Shown: piece by piece, positions 1 to 8,074 of the stretch | Position numbering within the stretch: the first letter of the stretch is position 1 | Layout: each line of letters begins with the position of its first letter | Source: Micromonospora_G sp044901685 | GTDB taxonomy: Bacteria; Actinomycetota; Actinomycetes; Mycobacteriales; Micromonosporaceae | DNA length: 64,000 nt | NCBI RefSeq assembly: GCF_044901685.1 | Contig: NZ_JBJDPS010000004.1 | Coordinates: forward strand, 124,001-188,000 | Reading direction: 5' to 3' | The notes under the pieces: model-generated | Database searches by the model: none | What the model was told of the DNA's origin: nothing | What the model saw: the letters and a program-made list of their open reading frames with translations, nothing else | Made by a program: the position numbers and the translations under genes

Positions 1-1
1 A

Positions 2-34
2 CAGCTCGTCCAGACCGCGCTCACCGAAGCCTGA
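2..34 (+). CDS. C-terminal end of a gene entering from the left (partial)
   Basis: An open frame from the window edge reads QLVQTALTEA and then TGA. The amphipathic C-terminus and its convergent placement against the next gene fit the end of a real gene. Ten residues do not allow a family assignment. Confidence 0.35.
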   Translation, partial: QLVQTALTEA

Positions 35-51
35 GACCGGGCCCGCGCTGC

Positions 52-582
52 TCAGTCCACGTCGGTACAGACGTTGTGCGTCGTGCCGTGCACCATCGTG
101 ATGGTCTTGTCGAAGGTCGGGGTGAACGCCACCCGGAACACCCCGTCGACGATCCAGAGACCCCGTGGCAGGGAGCCGGCGTTCTCCCGGAAGCCGAGCA
201 GCACCGGGCCGGTGACGTACCAGGTCATCGAGCCGTCGGTGGCGTACTCGACCAGCGAGCTGCCACCCGCGTCAGCCAGGCTCGTCACCCCGGTTTCCAG
301 GTTCGTCACCTCGTTGAGCAGCGCACCCGTGTACAGCTCCCGCCTCGGCGAACCGTCCGGATACACCGCCAGCACCAGTTTGCGTACCTCGTCCACCACC
401 GGCCTGACCCGAACGGCGAAGTCACAGCGGGCACCGGCCGGCATCTCGAACGCCTCCTGCGGCGCCGGCACCCAACCGCCGTCTCCGCCCAGGTCGCCGC
501 CGGTCGCGGCGGACGCCGTGCCGGGCGCGGTCGCCACCAGTACGACCGCCAGCACGGCGCCGATCCTCAGTCTCCAACGCAT
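52..582 (-). CDS. putative secreted protein, unknown function
   Basis: The 176-residue product has a classical Sec signal peptide: MRWRLR, a hydrophobic stretch to about residue 20, then an Ala-rich cleavage zone (TASA). There are no further membrane segments. It has two cysteines in the mature part, near the start (CDF) and near the end (NVCTD), which could form one disulfide. ATG at 582 is preferred over GTG at 588 because a GGGAG-type ribosome site lies about 8 nt upstream of it. It is transcribed away from the SARP-type regulator. I do not recognise the family. Confidence 0.75.
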   Translation of the reverse strand: MRWRLRIGAVLAVVLVATAPGTASAATGGDLGGDGGWVPAPQEAFEMPAGARCDFAVRVRPVVDEVRKLVLAVYPDGSPRRELYTGALLNEVTNLETGVTSLADAGGSSLVEYATDGSMTWYVTGPVLLGFRENAGSLPRGLWIVDGVFRVAFTPTFDKTITMVHGTTHNVCTDVD

Positions 583-705
583 GACCACTCTCCCTCTCCC
601 ACCGGCAGTTCGGCCCGGCCAGGATCACCGGCACCGCTCACCACGTCCTCACCACGACTGGCCGGGCCGGCAACCGTCGGGGGCGGCCAGGAGGTTTCGG
701 TTGGT

Positions 706-2100
706 ATGGAATTCCGGTTACTCGGCCCGTTCGAAGCGCGCCACGACGGCCAGCCCGTCGAGATCGGCAGACGCCGTCAGGAGCGGTGCGTCCTCGCCGT
801 GCTGCTGCTCGCCGCGGGCCGCCTGGTCACCACCGAGCGCCTGGTCGACCTGCTCTGGCACGGTCGCCCCCCGGCCGCGTCGCGCGGTGTCGTGCAGACG
901 TACGTCGGTCGGCTCCGTAGCTCACTGACCCCGTACGGCGTGCACATCCGTACCGTCGGGGACGGTTACCTGGTGGAGGCCGACGGACACCAGGTCGACG
1001 TCGAGGAGTTCGGCCGGCTCGTCTCCCGGGCCGGCGTGCTCACCGACCCCACCGAACGGGTACGGCTGCTCGACCGGGCACTGGCGCTGTGGCGCGGCCC
1101 CCTGCTCGCCGACAGTGCCGACGAGGAGCTACGGCAACGGCTGCACGGCCCGACCGAGGAACTGCGGTTGGTCGGCATCGAACTGAGGGCCGAGGCGCGG
1201 CTCGCCCTGGGGCAGCACGCGCTCGTGGTCAGCGAGCTGAACCCGCTGGTCGGTCAGTTCCCGACCCGGGAACGGCTGGTCTCGACCCTGATGACGGCCC
1301 TGCACCGGGCCTCCCGCCAGGGCGACGCCCTGGCGCTGTACCGGACGACGCGACAGCGGCTCGTCGACGACCTCGGGGTGGAGCCGGGATCGCGGCTGCG
1401 CGAGACGCACCGTCGGATTCTGCGCGACGACCACCCGCTCGATCGGCCCGCGTACGAGGTGCGGGTGCGTGACGAGGCGCTGCCGTGGGCCGTCGGCGGG
1501 CACCCGGCCCTGGATTTCTGCAACACCTTCGCCGGTTGGGGGCTCGGCACCCCGCTGCCCGGCGCGGAGTGGCTGCGCGGTTACCGCACGCTGGCGGTGT
1601 GGGCCGGGTACCTGGGTCTTGTCGACGATGTCGAGGTGGACCGACTGGAGACCCTCGCGCGGCGTGAACCGGCCCAGGCCGCCGCCGCCCTCGACGACGC
1701 CCGCGTCCTGCGTACCCGGCTCTACGCCTGCCTCACCGACCGGGACGAGCGGGCGTTCGCCGACGTGGGGCGGTTCGCCGAGGCCGCCGCGAGGACGCTG
1801 GTGTTCGGGCGGGACGCGGACGGTCGGGGACGGTGGCGGCCGGACCCGGCGACCGGGCTCCGCGTACCGCTGCACGCCGTCGCGTGGAGCGCGGCCGAAC
1901 TCCTGGCCGACCTGCGCCGGTCCACCGTGCGGGTCTGCACGGAGCCGACCTGCGGCTGGCTCTTCCTGGACGAGACCGGTCAGCGCCGCTGGTGCAGTCT
2001 CGCGGCCTGCGGCCGACCAACCGGGGCGGCTCCGTGTGCGCCGGTCGGTCGACCGGGGAGCGCTGGTCGGGTTTCGGGATCTCGGCGCGGCGGGCACTAG
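706..2100 (+). CDS. SARP/BTAD-type regulator with C-terminal ABATE/CGNR-like region
   Basis: The 464-residue protein starts MEFRLLGPFEARHDG, a typical OmpR-like winged helix (about 1-90), followed by a BTAD domain (about 95-245, ending DDLGVEPGSRL). From about 260 it changes family: GGHPALDFCNTFAGW is the signature start of the ABATE stress-response domain, and the C-terminus has the CxxxxC plus RRWCSLAAC pattern of CGNR zinc fingers. SARPs usually continue into an NB-ARC domain or end after BTAD, so this fusion is uncommon. The CGNR tetrad itself is not intact (CGRP), and an NR pair appears only in another frame, suggesting decay or a small indel. The start is fixed by AGGAGG at 689-694. Targets are unknown; the LLM oxidoreductase follows closely. 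Confidence 0.85.
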   Translation: MEFRLLGPFEARHDGQPVEIGRRRQERCVLAVLLLAAGRLVTTERLVDLLWHGRPPAASRGVVQTYVGRLRSSLTPYGVHIRTVGDGYLVEADGHQVDVEEFGRLVSRAGVLTDPTERVRLLDRALALWRGPLLADSADEELRQRLHGPTEELRLVGIELRAEARLALGQHALVVSELNPLVGQFPTRERLVSTLMTALHRASRQGDALALYRTTRQRLVDDLGVEPGSRLRETHRRILRDDHPLDRPAYEVRVRDEALPWAVGGHPALDFCNTFAGWGLGTPLPGAEWLRGYRTLAVWAGYLGLVDDVEVDRLETLARREPAQAAAALDDARVLRTRLYACLTDRDERAFADVGRFAEAAARTLVFGRDADGRGRWRPDPATGLRVPLHAVAWSAAELLADLRRSTVRVCTEPTCGWLFLDETGQRRWCSLAACGRPTGAAPCAPVGRPGSAGRVSGSRRGGH

Positions 2101-2138
2101 GACGGAACAGGTGTCCGTTCAACGGCCGGGAGGTCCGG

Positions 2139-3098
2139 GTGACCACGTACGGGTTCCACGCATCGCACGAGCAGCTTCCGCCGAGCGAGCTGCTACGCCA
2201 GGTGCAGGCCGCCGAGCAGGCCGGCTTCACCCGGGCGATGTGCTCCGACCACTTCGCGCCGTTCGGTCCCGAGCAGGGCGAGTCGGGCTTCGCCTGGTCC
2301 TGGCTCGGCGCCGCGCTGGCCACCACCAATCTGCCGTTCGGCGTCGTGAACGCACCCGGTCAGCGTTACCACCCGGCGATCGTGGCGCAGGCCGCCGCGA
2401 CCCTGGCCGAGATGTTCCCGGACCGGTTCTGGATGGCGGTCGGCAGCGGCGAGGCGGTCAACGAGCACATCACCGGCGAGCGCTGGCCGGCGAAGGACGA
2501 ACGCAACGCCCGGCTGCTCGAATCGGTCGAGGTGATGCGGGCACTCTTCGCGGGTGAGTGTGTCAGCCACCGGGGGCTGGTCACCGTCGACCGGGCCACA
2601 CTGTGGACCCGGCCGGCGTCCCCACCGCCGATCTTCGGAGCGGCGGTCAGCCCGGAGACCGCCCGCTGGGTCGGTGGCTGGGCGGACGGTCTGATCACCG
2701 TCAACCGTCCGGTGGAGCAGCTCCGGCCGGTGATCGAGGCGTACCGGGAAGGTGGTGGGCAGGGCAGGCCGGTGAAGCTCCAGGTGCACCTGAGCTGGGA
2801 CCGGGACGAGGAGAAGGCACTGCGGATCGCGCACGAGCAGTGGCGTACCGGAATTCTCGGCAGTGACGTCGCCTGGGACCTGACCATGCCGGCCGAGTTC
2901 GCCCGGGCCACCGCGTACGTCCGCCCCGACGACATGCGCGAGCACGTCCTGGTCGGCAACGACCCGGACCGGTTCGTCGCCTGGCTGCGGGAGTACGCCG
3001 ATCTAGGGGTGGACGAGATCTTCCTGCACCATGTCGGGCTGGACCAGCGCGACTTCCTCGACGTCTTCGGCACCCGGATCCTGCCGGAACTGGCCTGA
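2139..3098 (+). CDS. LLM-class flavin-dependent oxidoreductase (TIGR03885-like)
   Basis: The 319-residue product is a bacterial-luciferase-like TIM barrel. GFHASHEQLPPSELL at the N-terminus, CSDHFAPFG, GSGEAVNEHITGERWP and WVGGWADGLITVN match the 'non-F420 flavinoid oxidoreductase' subfamily rather than the classical F420 enzymes. The substrate cannot be inferred. GTG at 2139 is supported by GGGAGG at 2128-2133 and by the conserved start of the family. It lies 38 nt after the SARP-type regulator, so co-transcription is likely. The upstream part of the open frame is not part of the protein. Confidence 0.9.
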   Translation: MTTYGFHASHEQLPPSELLRQVQAAEQAGFTRAMCSDHFAPFGPEQGESGFAWSWLGAALATTNLPFGVVNAPGQRYHPAIVAQAAATLAEMFPDRFWMAVGSGEAVNEHITGERWPAKDERNARLLESVEVMRALFAGECVSHRGLVTVDRATLWTRPASPPPIFGAAVSPETARWVGGWADGLITVNRPVEQLRPVIEAYREGGGQGRPVKLQVHLSWDRDEEKALRIAHEQWRTGILGSDVAWDLTMPAEFARATAYVRPDDMREHVLVGNDPDRFVAWLREYADLGVDEIFLHHVGLDQRDFLDVFGTRILPELA

Positions 3099-3125
3099 CC
3101 CGGGTGCCGTGCGACCGTGTCGGGT

Positions 3126-4241
3126 TCAGTCGGCCGGTCGCTCCCGGTCGGCGTCGCGGCCGAGAGCGAGCATCCGCAGCGTCTGTTCGCGTCGCCGGAC
3201 CAGCAGTACACCGATCGCGAGGGTCAGCACCGGTACGGTCGCCAGCGCCACCCACTGGGCCGGCACCAGGTAGATCGCGGGTCCCCTGTGGACGTTGGCG
3301 GCGGCCCACCCGCCGAGGGTCGACTCCAGCACGACGACCAGCGCGACGACCGGTGCCAGCAGGACGATGATCCGGCGTCGTACCGGGGCGTCGGTGGTGG
3401 CGATCGTGAACAGCAGGGTCAGACAGGCCACGGCGAGGACGGCGGTGTAGAGCGAGAGCACGGTGGGTGACGTGGCGACGAGGTCCGGGCGTCCGATAAG
3501 TCCGTCCTCCAGCAGAAGCAGGTCGAACCTCCGCCCATGCCACGCCTCCCCGGGGTGACGGCCCATGCCGGCACTGGCGACCCGGTTGACCAGGAAGACC
3601 GTGTCCACCACGACCAGGGCGAGGACCACCCGGACCAGACGCCCGGTGCCGAGCACGGCAAGGGCCCGGCGAGGCGGCGCGGGCACGCCCAGCGCGACTG
3701 CCGCGACGACCGTGAGCGCGAGTTGCCACAGGCCGCCGACCACCGGGACCGGCTCGGCGCCGTAGCGCCACAGCAGCAGGATGGTCTCGGCGACCACCGC
3801 GGTCCCGGCGAGGCCGGCGGCGGGCCAGCGCAGCCCGACGAGTACGGCGACGCAGACCAGCCCCCAGCCGGCAAGCCGGAGCCACTCGACGAGGTCCAGG
3901 GGCGCGTACATCCGGTAGCCGTACGATCCCGGCTCCACGGGTAGCTCCATCACCACCGCGTGACCGGCGAGGGTGAGCAGGGCGAGCGCGGCAAGCAGGC
4001 CGGTCACCGTCGCCGCGTCGGACCAGGTGGGGCTGGCGAGACCACGGGCGGTCCTGCCGAGTCGGACCCGCAGCCCGGTGACGACCAGGTCGGCGACGTC
4101 GCCGATCCCCGGTCGGCGCTGACCGGGTCGGGCGCCCTCCAACAGGACGGCGAGCATCTCCTCCTCGTACCGGCGGCGGTGTTCCCACGGGTAGACGGCG
4201 AGCAGCCGGCGGTAGCGGCTCTCCAGGTCGCGGGCGGTCAC
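3126..4241 (-). CDS. polytopic membrane protein coupled to a PadR regulator
   Basis: The 371-residue protein opens with YRRLLAVYPWEHRRRYEEEMLAVLLEG, a cytoplasmic helix typical of actinobacterial membrane proteins encoded with PadR regulators, and then has about eight to ten hydrophobic segments. Its start overlaps the PadR stop by four bases (ATGA), so it is translationally coupled and probably controlled by that repressor. No catalytic motif is visible. A role as a stress-responsive membrane or permease-like component is inference only. Confidence 0.8.
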   Translation of the reverse strand: MTARDLESRYRRLLAVYPWEHRRRYEEEMLAVLLEGARPGQRRPGIGDVADLVVTGLRVRLGRTARGLASPTWSDAATVTGLLAALALLTLAGHAVVMELPVEPGSYGYRMYAPLDLVEWLRLAGWGLVCVAVLVGLRWPAAGLAGTAVVAETILLLWRYGAEPVPVVGGLWQLALTVVAAVALGVPAPPRRALAVLGTGRLVRVVLALVVVDTVFLVNRVASAGMGRHPGEAWHGRRFDLLLLEDGLIGRPDLVATSPTVLSLYTAVLAVACLTLLFTIATTDAPVRRRIIVLLAPVVALVVVLESTLGGWAAANVHRGPAIYLVPAQWVALATVPVLTLAIGVLLVRRREQTLRMLALGRDADRERPAD

Positions 4242-4585
4242 GCGAGACCCGCCTCGGGGAGCAGGCCGGCGCGGCGCAGCCGGTCGCCGGCCGTGTCCGC
4301 GTTGTGTCGCAGCCGGGCGGCCTCCTCGGCGAGCCGTTGAGCGCCGAGGGCGGTGAGGCGGTAGTAGCGACGCAGCCGCGACTGGACCACCTCCTCCCGG
4401 TCGACCTCGATCAGGCCGTCGGTCCGGAGCCGGTCGAGTACGGCGTAGAGCGTGCCGGCACGCAGTTGCACCCGGCCGTCGGAGATTCGTTGCACGTCCC
4501 CGATCACGGCGTAGCCGTGCTGCGGTGTCTCCGCCAGGGCGGTGAGGATCAGGAACGTCGGTTCCGTCAGGGGCGGGAGGCTCAT
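4238..4585 (-). CDS. PadR family transcriptional regulator
   Basis: The 115-residue protein is a typical small PadR: winged helix (LTEPTFLILTALAETPQHGYAV, then RAGTLYAVLDRLRTDGLIEV) and a short C-terminal dimerisation helix. LRAGTLY and the RRYYRLT turn are family hallmarks. ATG at 4585 is chosen because the family starts at about this point and a longer reading would run through the operator palindrome at 4595-4615. It probably represses itself and the coupled membrane protein, and perhaps the divergent gene. Confidence 0.9.
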   Translation of the reverse strand: MSLPPLTEPTFLILTALAETPQHGYAVIGDVQRISDGRVQLRAGTLYAVLDRLRTDGLIEVDREEVVQSRLRRYYRLTALGAQRLAEEAARLRHNADTAGDRLRRAGLLPEAGLA

Positions 4586-4594
4586 GTTGGGAGC

Positions 4595-4615
4595 ATATAC
4601 CGATCGACGGTATAT
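4595..4615. promoter_or_regulatory. candidate PadR operator palindrome
   Basis: The 21-bp site is a perfect inverted repeat with 8-bp arms (ATATACCG / CGGTATAT) and a 5-bp spacer. It sits 10 bp upstream of the PadR start codon in an AT-rich pocket of otherwise GC-rich DNA. PadR family members commonly bind such ATAC/GTAT dyads upstream of their own gene. Confidence 0.65.
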
Positions 4616-4691
4616 TAAGACCGTGTCCGTGATCCCGTCAGCCGGGCATGGAGGTCGCCGAAGTGGGTAGGCGCAGGCCCAGCACCGGGGG

Positions 4692-5813
4692 GTGAGGATG
4701 TCGGGCGGTGGACCGACCATCGGCGTGATCGGCTCGTACGGCGGACGCAATCTCGGTGACGAGGCGATCCTGACCGGACTGCTGGCCGACGTACGGTCCG
4801 TGCGTCCGGACGCGCACATCATCGTGTTCTCCCGGAACCCGGAGCACACCGGCCGGACCCACCCCGGGGTCGAACCGGCCGCCTGGGACGGGGTCAGGCG
4901 GGCCGACTCGGCGGCCACCCTCGCCCGCCTCGACCTGCTCATCCTCGGCGGCGGCGGCATCCTGTACGACAGCGAGGCCCGGCGTTACCTGCGGCTGGTC
5001 CTGGCTGCCCAGGAGCGCGGCCTGCCGGTTTTCAGCTACGCGGTGGGCGCCGGCCCGTTGAGCGACCCGGTCGACTGCTCGATGGTGCAGCAGAGCCTCG
5101 AACACGCGGTCGAGGTGACCGTACGCGACGACGAGTCACAACTCGTGCTGGAGGAGGTCGGGGTCAACCGGCGGATCAACGTCACCGCCGACCCGGCCTT
5201 CCTGCTCGAACCGGAGGAGTTTCCGGTGTCGCTGCTGCACCGCGAGGGGGTACGCCGGGGACGACGGCTGGTCGGCATGAGCGTACGCGAGCCGGGGCGG
5301 GCCGCGTCCCGGCTCGACGTCGACGGCTACCACCGCCTGCTGGCCCAGATCGGCGACTTCCTGGTCTGGCGGCTCGACGCGAACGTGCTCTTCGTGCCGA
5401 TGGAGCGCGACGACATCAAACACTCCCACGGCGTGCTCTCGCACATGACCGCGGCGGACCGGGGCCGCATCCTCAACGGCGACTACTCGCCCCGGCAACT
5501 TCTGGGCCTGATGCCACATTTCGACATGGCCGTCGGAATGCGCCTGCACTTCCTGATCTTCGCCGCGATGTCCGGTGTGCCGTTCCTGCCGTTGCCGTAC
5601 GCGGGCAAGGTCTTCGACTTCGCCCAGCGGGTCGGGGTGCCGGCGCTGAGCGGCCTGGCCCGGGAGGTCGAGGGCCCGCTGCTGGCCGAGGTCGACCAGC
5701 TCTGGGACGAGCGGGAGGCGCGGGCCGGGGACACCGCGCGCCGGGTCGACGAGGTACGCGACCAGGCCCGGCTCACCAGTCAGCTCATCACACCACTGCT
5801 GAAGCGCCTCTGA
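4692..5813 (+). CDS. polysaccharide pyruvyl transferase family protein (CsaB/WcaK-like)
   Basis: The 373-residue protein begins GPTIGVIGSYGGRNLGDEAIL, the nucleotide-binding loop of the polysaccharide pyruvyl transferase family. Further matches are LILGGGGILYD, VRDDESQLVLEEVGV, TADPAFLLEP and GMRLHFLIFAAMSGVPFLPLPY. Members transfer pyruvate ketals onto cell-wall or exopolysaccharide sugars; the acceptor here is unknown. Either GTG 4692 or ATG 4698 may be the start, since the ribosome site is weak. The gene is divergent from the PadR gene and ends against the tandem repeat at 5850. Confidence 0.85.
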   Translation: MRMSGGGPTIGVIGSYGGRNLGDEAILTGLLADVRSVRPDAHIIVFSRNPEHTGRTHPGVEPAAWDGVRRADSAATLARLDLLILGGGGILYDSEARRYLRLVLAAQERGLPVFSYAVGAGPLSDPVDCSMVQQSLEHAVEVTVRDDESQLVLEEVGVNRRINVTADPAFLLEPEEFPVSLLHREGVRRGRRLVGMSVREPGRAASRLDVDGYHRLLAQIGDFLVWRLDANVLFVPMERDDIKHSHGVLSHMTAADRGRILNGDYSPRQLLGLMPHFDMAVGMRLHFLIFAAMSGVPFLPLPYAGKVFDFAQRVGVPALSGLAREVEGPLLAEVDQLWDEREARAGDTARRVDEVRDQARLTSQLITPLLKRL

Positions 5814-5841
5814 CCACCACGCCCGGCTCGGCTTTCGATCG

Positions 5842-5867
5842 CCGAGGTCGGGCTCTGATCACCTCGG
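5842..5867. terminator. possible terminator hairpin
   Basis: CCGAGGT (5842-5848) pairs with ACCTCGG (5861-5867) around a 12-nt loop, 30 bp after the pyruvyl transferase stop. The right arm is part of the tandem repeat and recurs downstream, so alternative stems can form. Confidence 0.45.
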
Positions 5868-5942
5868 CTCGTGGGCTCTGATCACCTCGGCTCGCGGGCT
5901 CCGATCACCTCGGCTCGGGCGGCTCTGATCACCCTGGCTCAG
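5850..5942. repeat. tandem repeat, four copies of a ~23-bp unit
   Basis: The unit GGCTCTGATCACCTCGGCTC is repeated about four times with small changes. The last, most diverged copy contains the stop codon of the minus-strand small gene (TCA at 5939-5941). Confidence 0.8.
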
Positions 5943-6145
5943 GTGGCCGGTCCGCGCCATCGGTAGACCCAGGGCGGCCCCTCGTCGCGCGCCGATTCCA
6001 ACTCGTACATCTGCGCCTGGGCCAGGCCGCCCTCGCCGAGATGCGGATGGACCAGCGGCGGGCGTCCGTGGCCGTCGAGTTCGACGGTGACCACCGCACC
6101 GTCGGCCACCCCACCGACCAGCGGGACCTGCGCGGTCGCTCCCAT
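5939..6145 (-). CDS. small protein of unknown function (68 aa)
   Basis: The protein starts MGATAQVPLVGGVADG and ends YELESARDEGPPWVYRWRGPAT. Codon third positions are strongly GC-biased in this frame, supporting coding. There is no signal peptide or membrane segment. The compact beta-rich composition and the WVYRWRG end resemble small phage-tail or structural proteins, but I do not recognise the family. The reading frame upstream of 6145 gives no better start. Confidence 0.55.
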   Translation of the reverse strand: MGATAQVPLVGGVADGAVVTVELDGHGRPPLVHPHLGEGGLAQAQMYELESARDEGPPWVYRWRGPAT

Positions 6146-6236
6146 GCCCTCATCTAACCCGGGCCCGGACCGGCCCGCAGCCGATCGCGCCGGTCACCCT
6201 CACCGCTACGGTTCGCCGGCCGGGGCGGGCCGGTCC

Positions 6237-6330
6237 GGGCCGACAGTCTCAGTGGGCGGGCAGGCTTGGCCCTGGGGCCGACAGTCTCAGTGGGCGGGCA
6301 GGCTCGGCCTGGGGCCGACGGTCTCAGTCG
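6237..6330. repeat. tandem repeat across the stop of the GNAT gene
   Basis: Three copies of a 37-38 bp unit begin GGGCCGACAGTCTCAGTGGG at 6237, 6275 and 6312. The third copy holds the genuine stop codon of the minus-strand acetyltransferase (TCA at 6324-6326); the two others repeat it outside the gene. Confidence 0.85.
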
Positions 6331-7265
6331 GTGAGGTCCCGCATCCAGCGGACCTCGGTGGCGCACTGCTCGTACCCGAACCACCTGTTGATCGCGAGCA
6401 TCGGCGCGTTGCCGGAGTCGTTGTTGGTGAACGCCTCGACGTAGCCGGCCGCTCGGGCCCGATGCAGCGACGAGGACTTCGCCAGCTTTGCCAGCCCCCG
6501 TCCCCGGTGGGCCCGCAGCGTGCCCGCCATGCCGGACATGTAGCGGGTCCCGCCGTCGGTCACCGCGAAGCTGAACGCGGCCACCGCACCGTCGACCGTC
6601 ACCACCGACGTGAGTTCCGGATCGTGGTCCGGGTGCTGCCAGTACAGCCTCAACCACAGGTCGTAGTCGATCGCGTCCACGGCCACGTCGTCCGGCTCGT
6701 CCGCCGCCGCCTCGTTGTCCGCCGCCCAGATCTCCCGCAGGTCGTCGCCGAAGCTCGCCCCGGTGCGCACCCGCACTCCGGGCGGGCTCGGTGGCAGCGG
6801 CGGCAGCCCGCCGTCGGCCAACGCCAACCGCTGGAAGTGCGCCGACCGGCCACGCCGGTAGCCGTGGCGCTCGGCGAAGGCCAGCGACCGCTCGTCCTCC
6901 AGCGACCAGCAGTAGACGGTCCGGGCGTCGAGGCCGGTCACGTACGCCTCACCGGCATCGAGCAGGGCGCGGCCGGCGCCCCTGCCGCGTCGCTCGGGAT
7001 GGACGTAGATGTTCAGGTACGCCTGGCCCGGCTCGCTGCTGTCGTAGTAGATCCCGGTCCGGGCGGCGCCGAGCAGCAACCCGTCCGCCTCGGCCAGCAA
7101 CAACCGGTGGTGCTGGGCGGGCGGCGCCGTCTCCGCCTGCCAGCTCAGCGTCCGTGGGGTCAGCACGAGGTACGGCAACACCGCGCGTAGCACCTCGGCG
7201 GCGGCCTCGGCATCGACGGCCGCGCCCGGGCCGGGCGGATCGAACTCGCGGATGGTTACCGTCAT
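6324..7265 (-). CDS. GNAT family N-acetyltransferase, tandem-domain
   Basis: The 313-residue protein has two GNAT-like halves. The first carries the acetyl-CoA loop HPERRGRGAGRALLDAG (about residues 90-106), the second MAGTLRAHRGRGLAKLAKSS followed by NDSGNAPMLAINRWFGYEQ. This organisation is common in actinobacterial tandem GNAT enzymes that modify small molecules or antibiotics; the substrate is unknown. ATG 7265 (MTVTIREFDPPGPG) is the likely start, though the ribosome site is poor and the frame stays open upstream. Confidence 0.85.
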   Translation of the reverse strand: MTVTIREFDPPGPGAAVDAEAAAEVLRAVLPYLVLTPRTLSWQAETAPPAQHHRLLLAEADGLLLGAARTGIYYDSSEPGQAYLNIYVHPERRGRGAGRALLDAGEAYVTGLDARTVYCWSLEDERSLAFAERHGYRRGRSAHFQRLALADGGLPPLPPSPPGVRVRTGASFGDDLREIWAADNEAAADEPDDVAVDAIDYDLWLRLYWQHPDHDPELTSVVTVDGAVAAFSFAVTDGGTRYMSGMAGTLRAHRGRGLAKLAKSSSLHRARAAGYVEAFTNNDSGNAPMLAINRWFGYEQCATEVRWMRDLTD

Positions 7266-7364
7266 GTGCTGGCACGGTACGGATCGACGGCGCGGCGCGC
7301 CCGTCATTTTTGCCCCGCGGCATCGCACGCCGGCCAACCGGCACAGCAGCTCCTCGTGGCACGG

Positions 7365-7934
7365 TCAGCGCCAGAGCACCTGGTCCAGGAACTCCTCGAT
7401 CGCGGTGACGACCCGGCCCAGCACCGCCGCCGAGCCGGCCAGTGGGCCGGGGACGTACATGCCGTGGTCGGCGTCGGGCACCTCCAGCACGTACGGCGAC
7501 AGTTCGCGGGCGAGCGCGCCGTCCCAGGCGAGGTCGGCGGTGCCGCCGATCAGCAGGGCCGGTGCGGTGGCCCGACGCAGCGCGTCCACCACCAGCGGCT
7601 CGACGGACAGCAGCGGGGTGAGCCAGACCGCCGGCAGCCCCTGTTCGGCGGCGAGCGCGGTCGCGTACGTGCCCAGCGACTTGCCGATCAGCAGCGGCGG
7701 GGTGCCGGCGGCCTCGGCGGTCACCTCGTCCAACACGGGGGTGACGTGCCCGGCCACCCATGCCTGCCGGTCGTCCGGCGACACCTGCCTCGGATCGGTC
7801 GTCCAGGAGACCGGCCGCACTCGGGCACCCCGTGCCTGTGCCGCGTCCGAGGCGTACGCCAGCAGCGGCGCCTGGGGACCGTAGCCCCCACCGGGGATCA
7901 CGACGGCGTTCCGGTTCCTCGTCGACTCGGTCAT
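7365..7934 (-). CDS. small alpha/beta-hydrolase
   Basis: The 189-residue protein has a short alpha/beta fold with nucleophile elbow GKSLG (Ser in LLIGKSLGTYA), a probable acid after LLIGGTADLAWDG, and a late histidine in VPDADHGMYV. This is the pattern of small dienelactone-hydrolase-like or KANL2-type esterases. It starts MTESTRNRNAVVIPGGGYGP. It is divergent from the SNF2 gene, with an 84-bp gap before the 56-bp repeat element at 8019. Confidence 0.8.
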   Translation of the reverse strand: MTESTRNRNAVVIPGGGYGPQAPLLAYASDAAQARGARVRPVSWTTDPRQVSPDDRQAWVAGHVTPVLDEVTAEAAGTPPLLIGKSLGTYATALAAEQGLPAVWLTPLLSVEPLVVDALRRATAPALLIGGTADLAWDGALARELSPYVLEVPDADHGMYVPGPLAGSAAVLGRVVTAIEEFLDQVLWR

Positions 7935-8018
7935 CCTGCGAGGCTATCGAGGCCGAGAGGCGGATAACACCGGACCGCGCGTACGTCCGGGTGGCTCCGC
8001 CGCGCGACTAGCCTCAGG

Positions 8019-8074
8019 TGTTAGGAAGGGACCCTTCCTCTACCAAAAACGATAAGAAGGGGCCCTTCCTTGCG
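8019..8074. repeat. dispersed palindromic element, copy 1
   Basis: This 56-bp element contains two inverted GGAAGGG/CCCTTCC blocks around a central AT-rich stretch. It matches the reverse complement of 40931-40986 at 52 of 56 positions. Its right end supplies both a ribosome-site-like AAGAAGGGG (8054-8062) and the TTG start codon of the SNF2 gene (8070-8072). Confidence 0.9.

Noticed and set aside
5850..5942. Possible CRISPR-like array
   Set aside because: Units are contiguous without unique spacers and diverge gradually; no cas gene is in the window.
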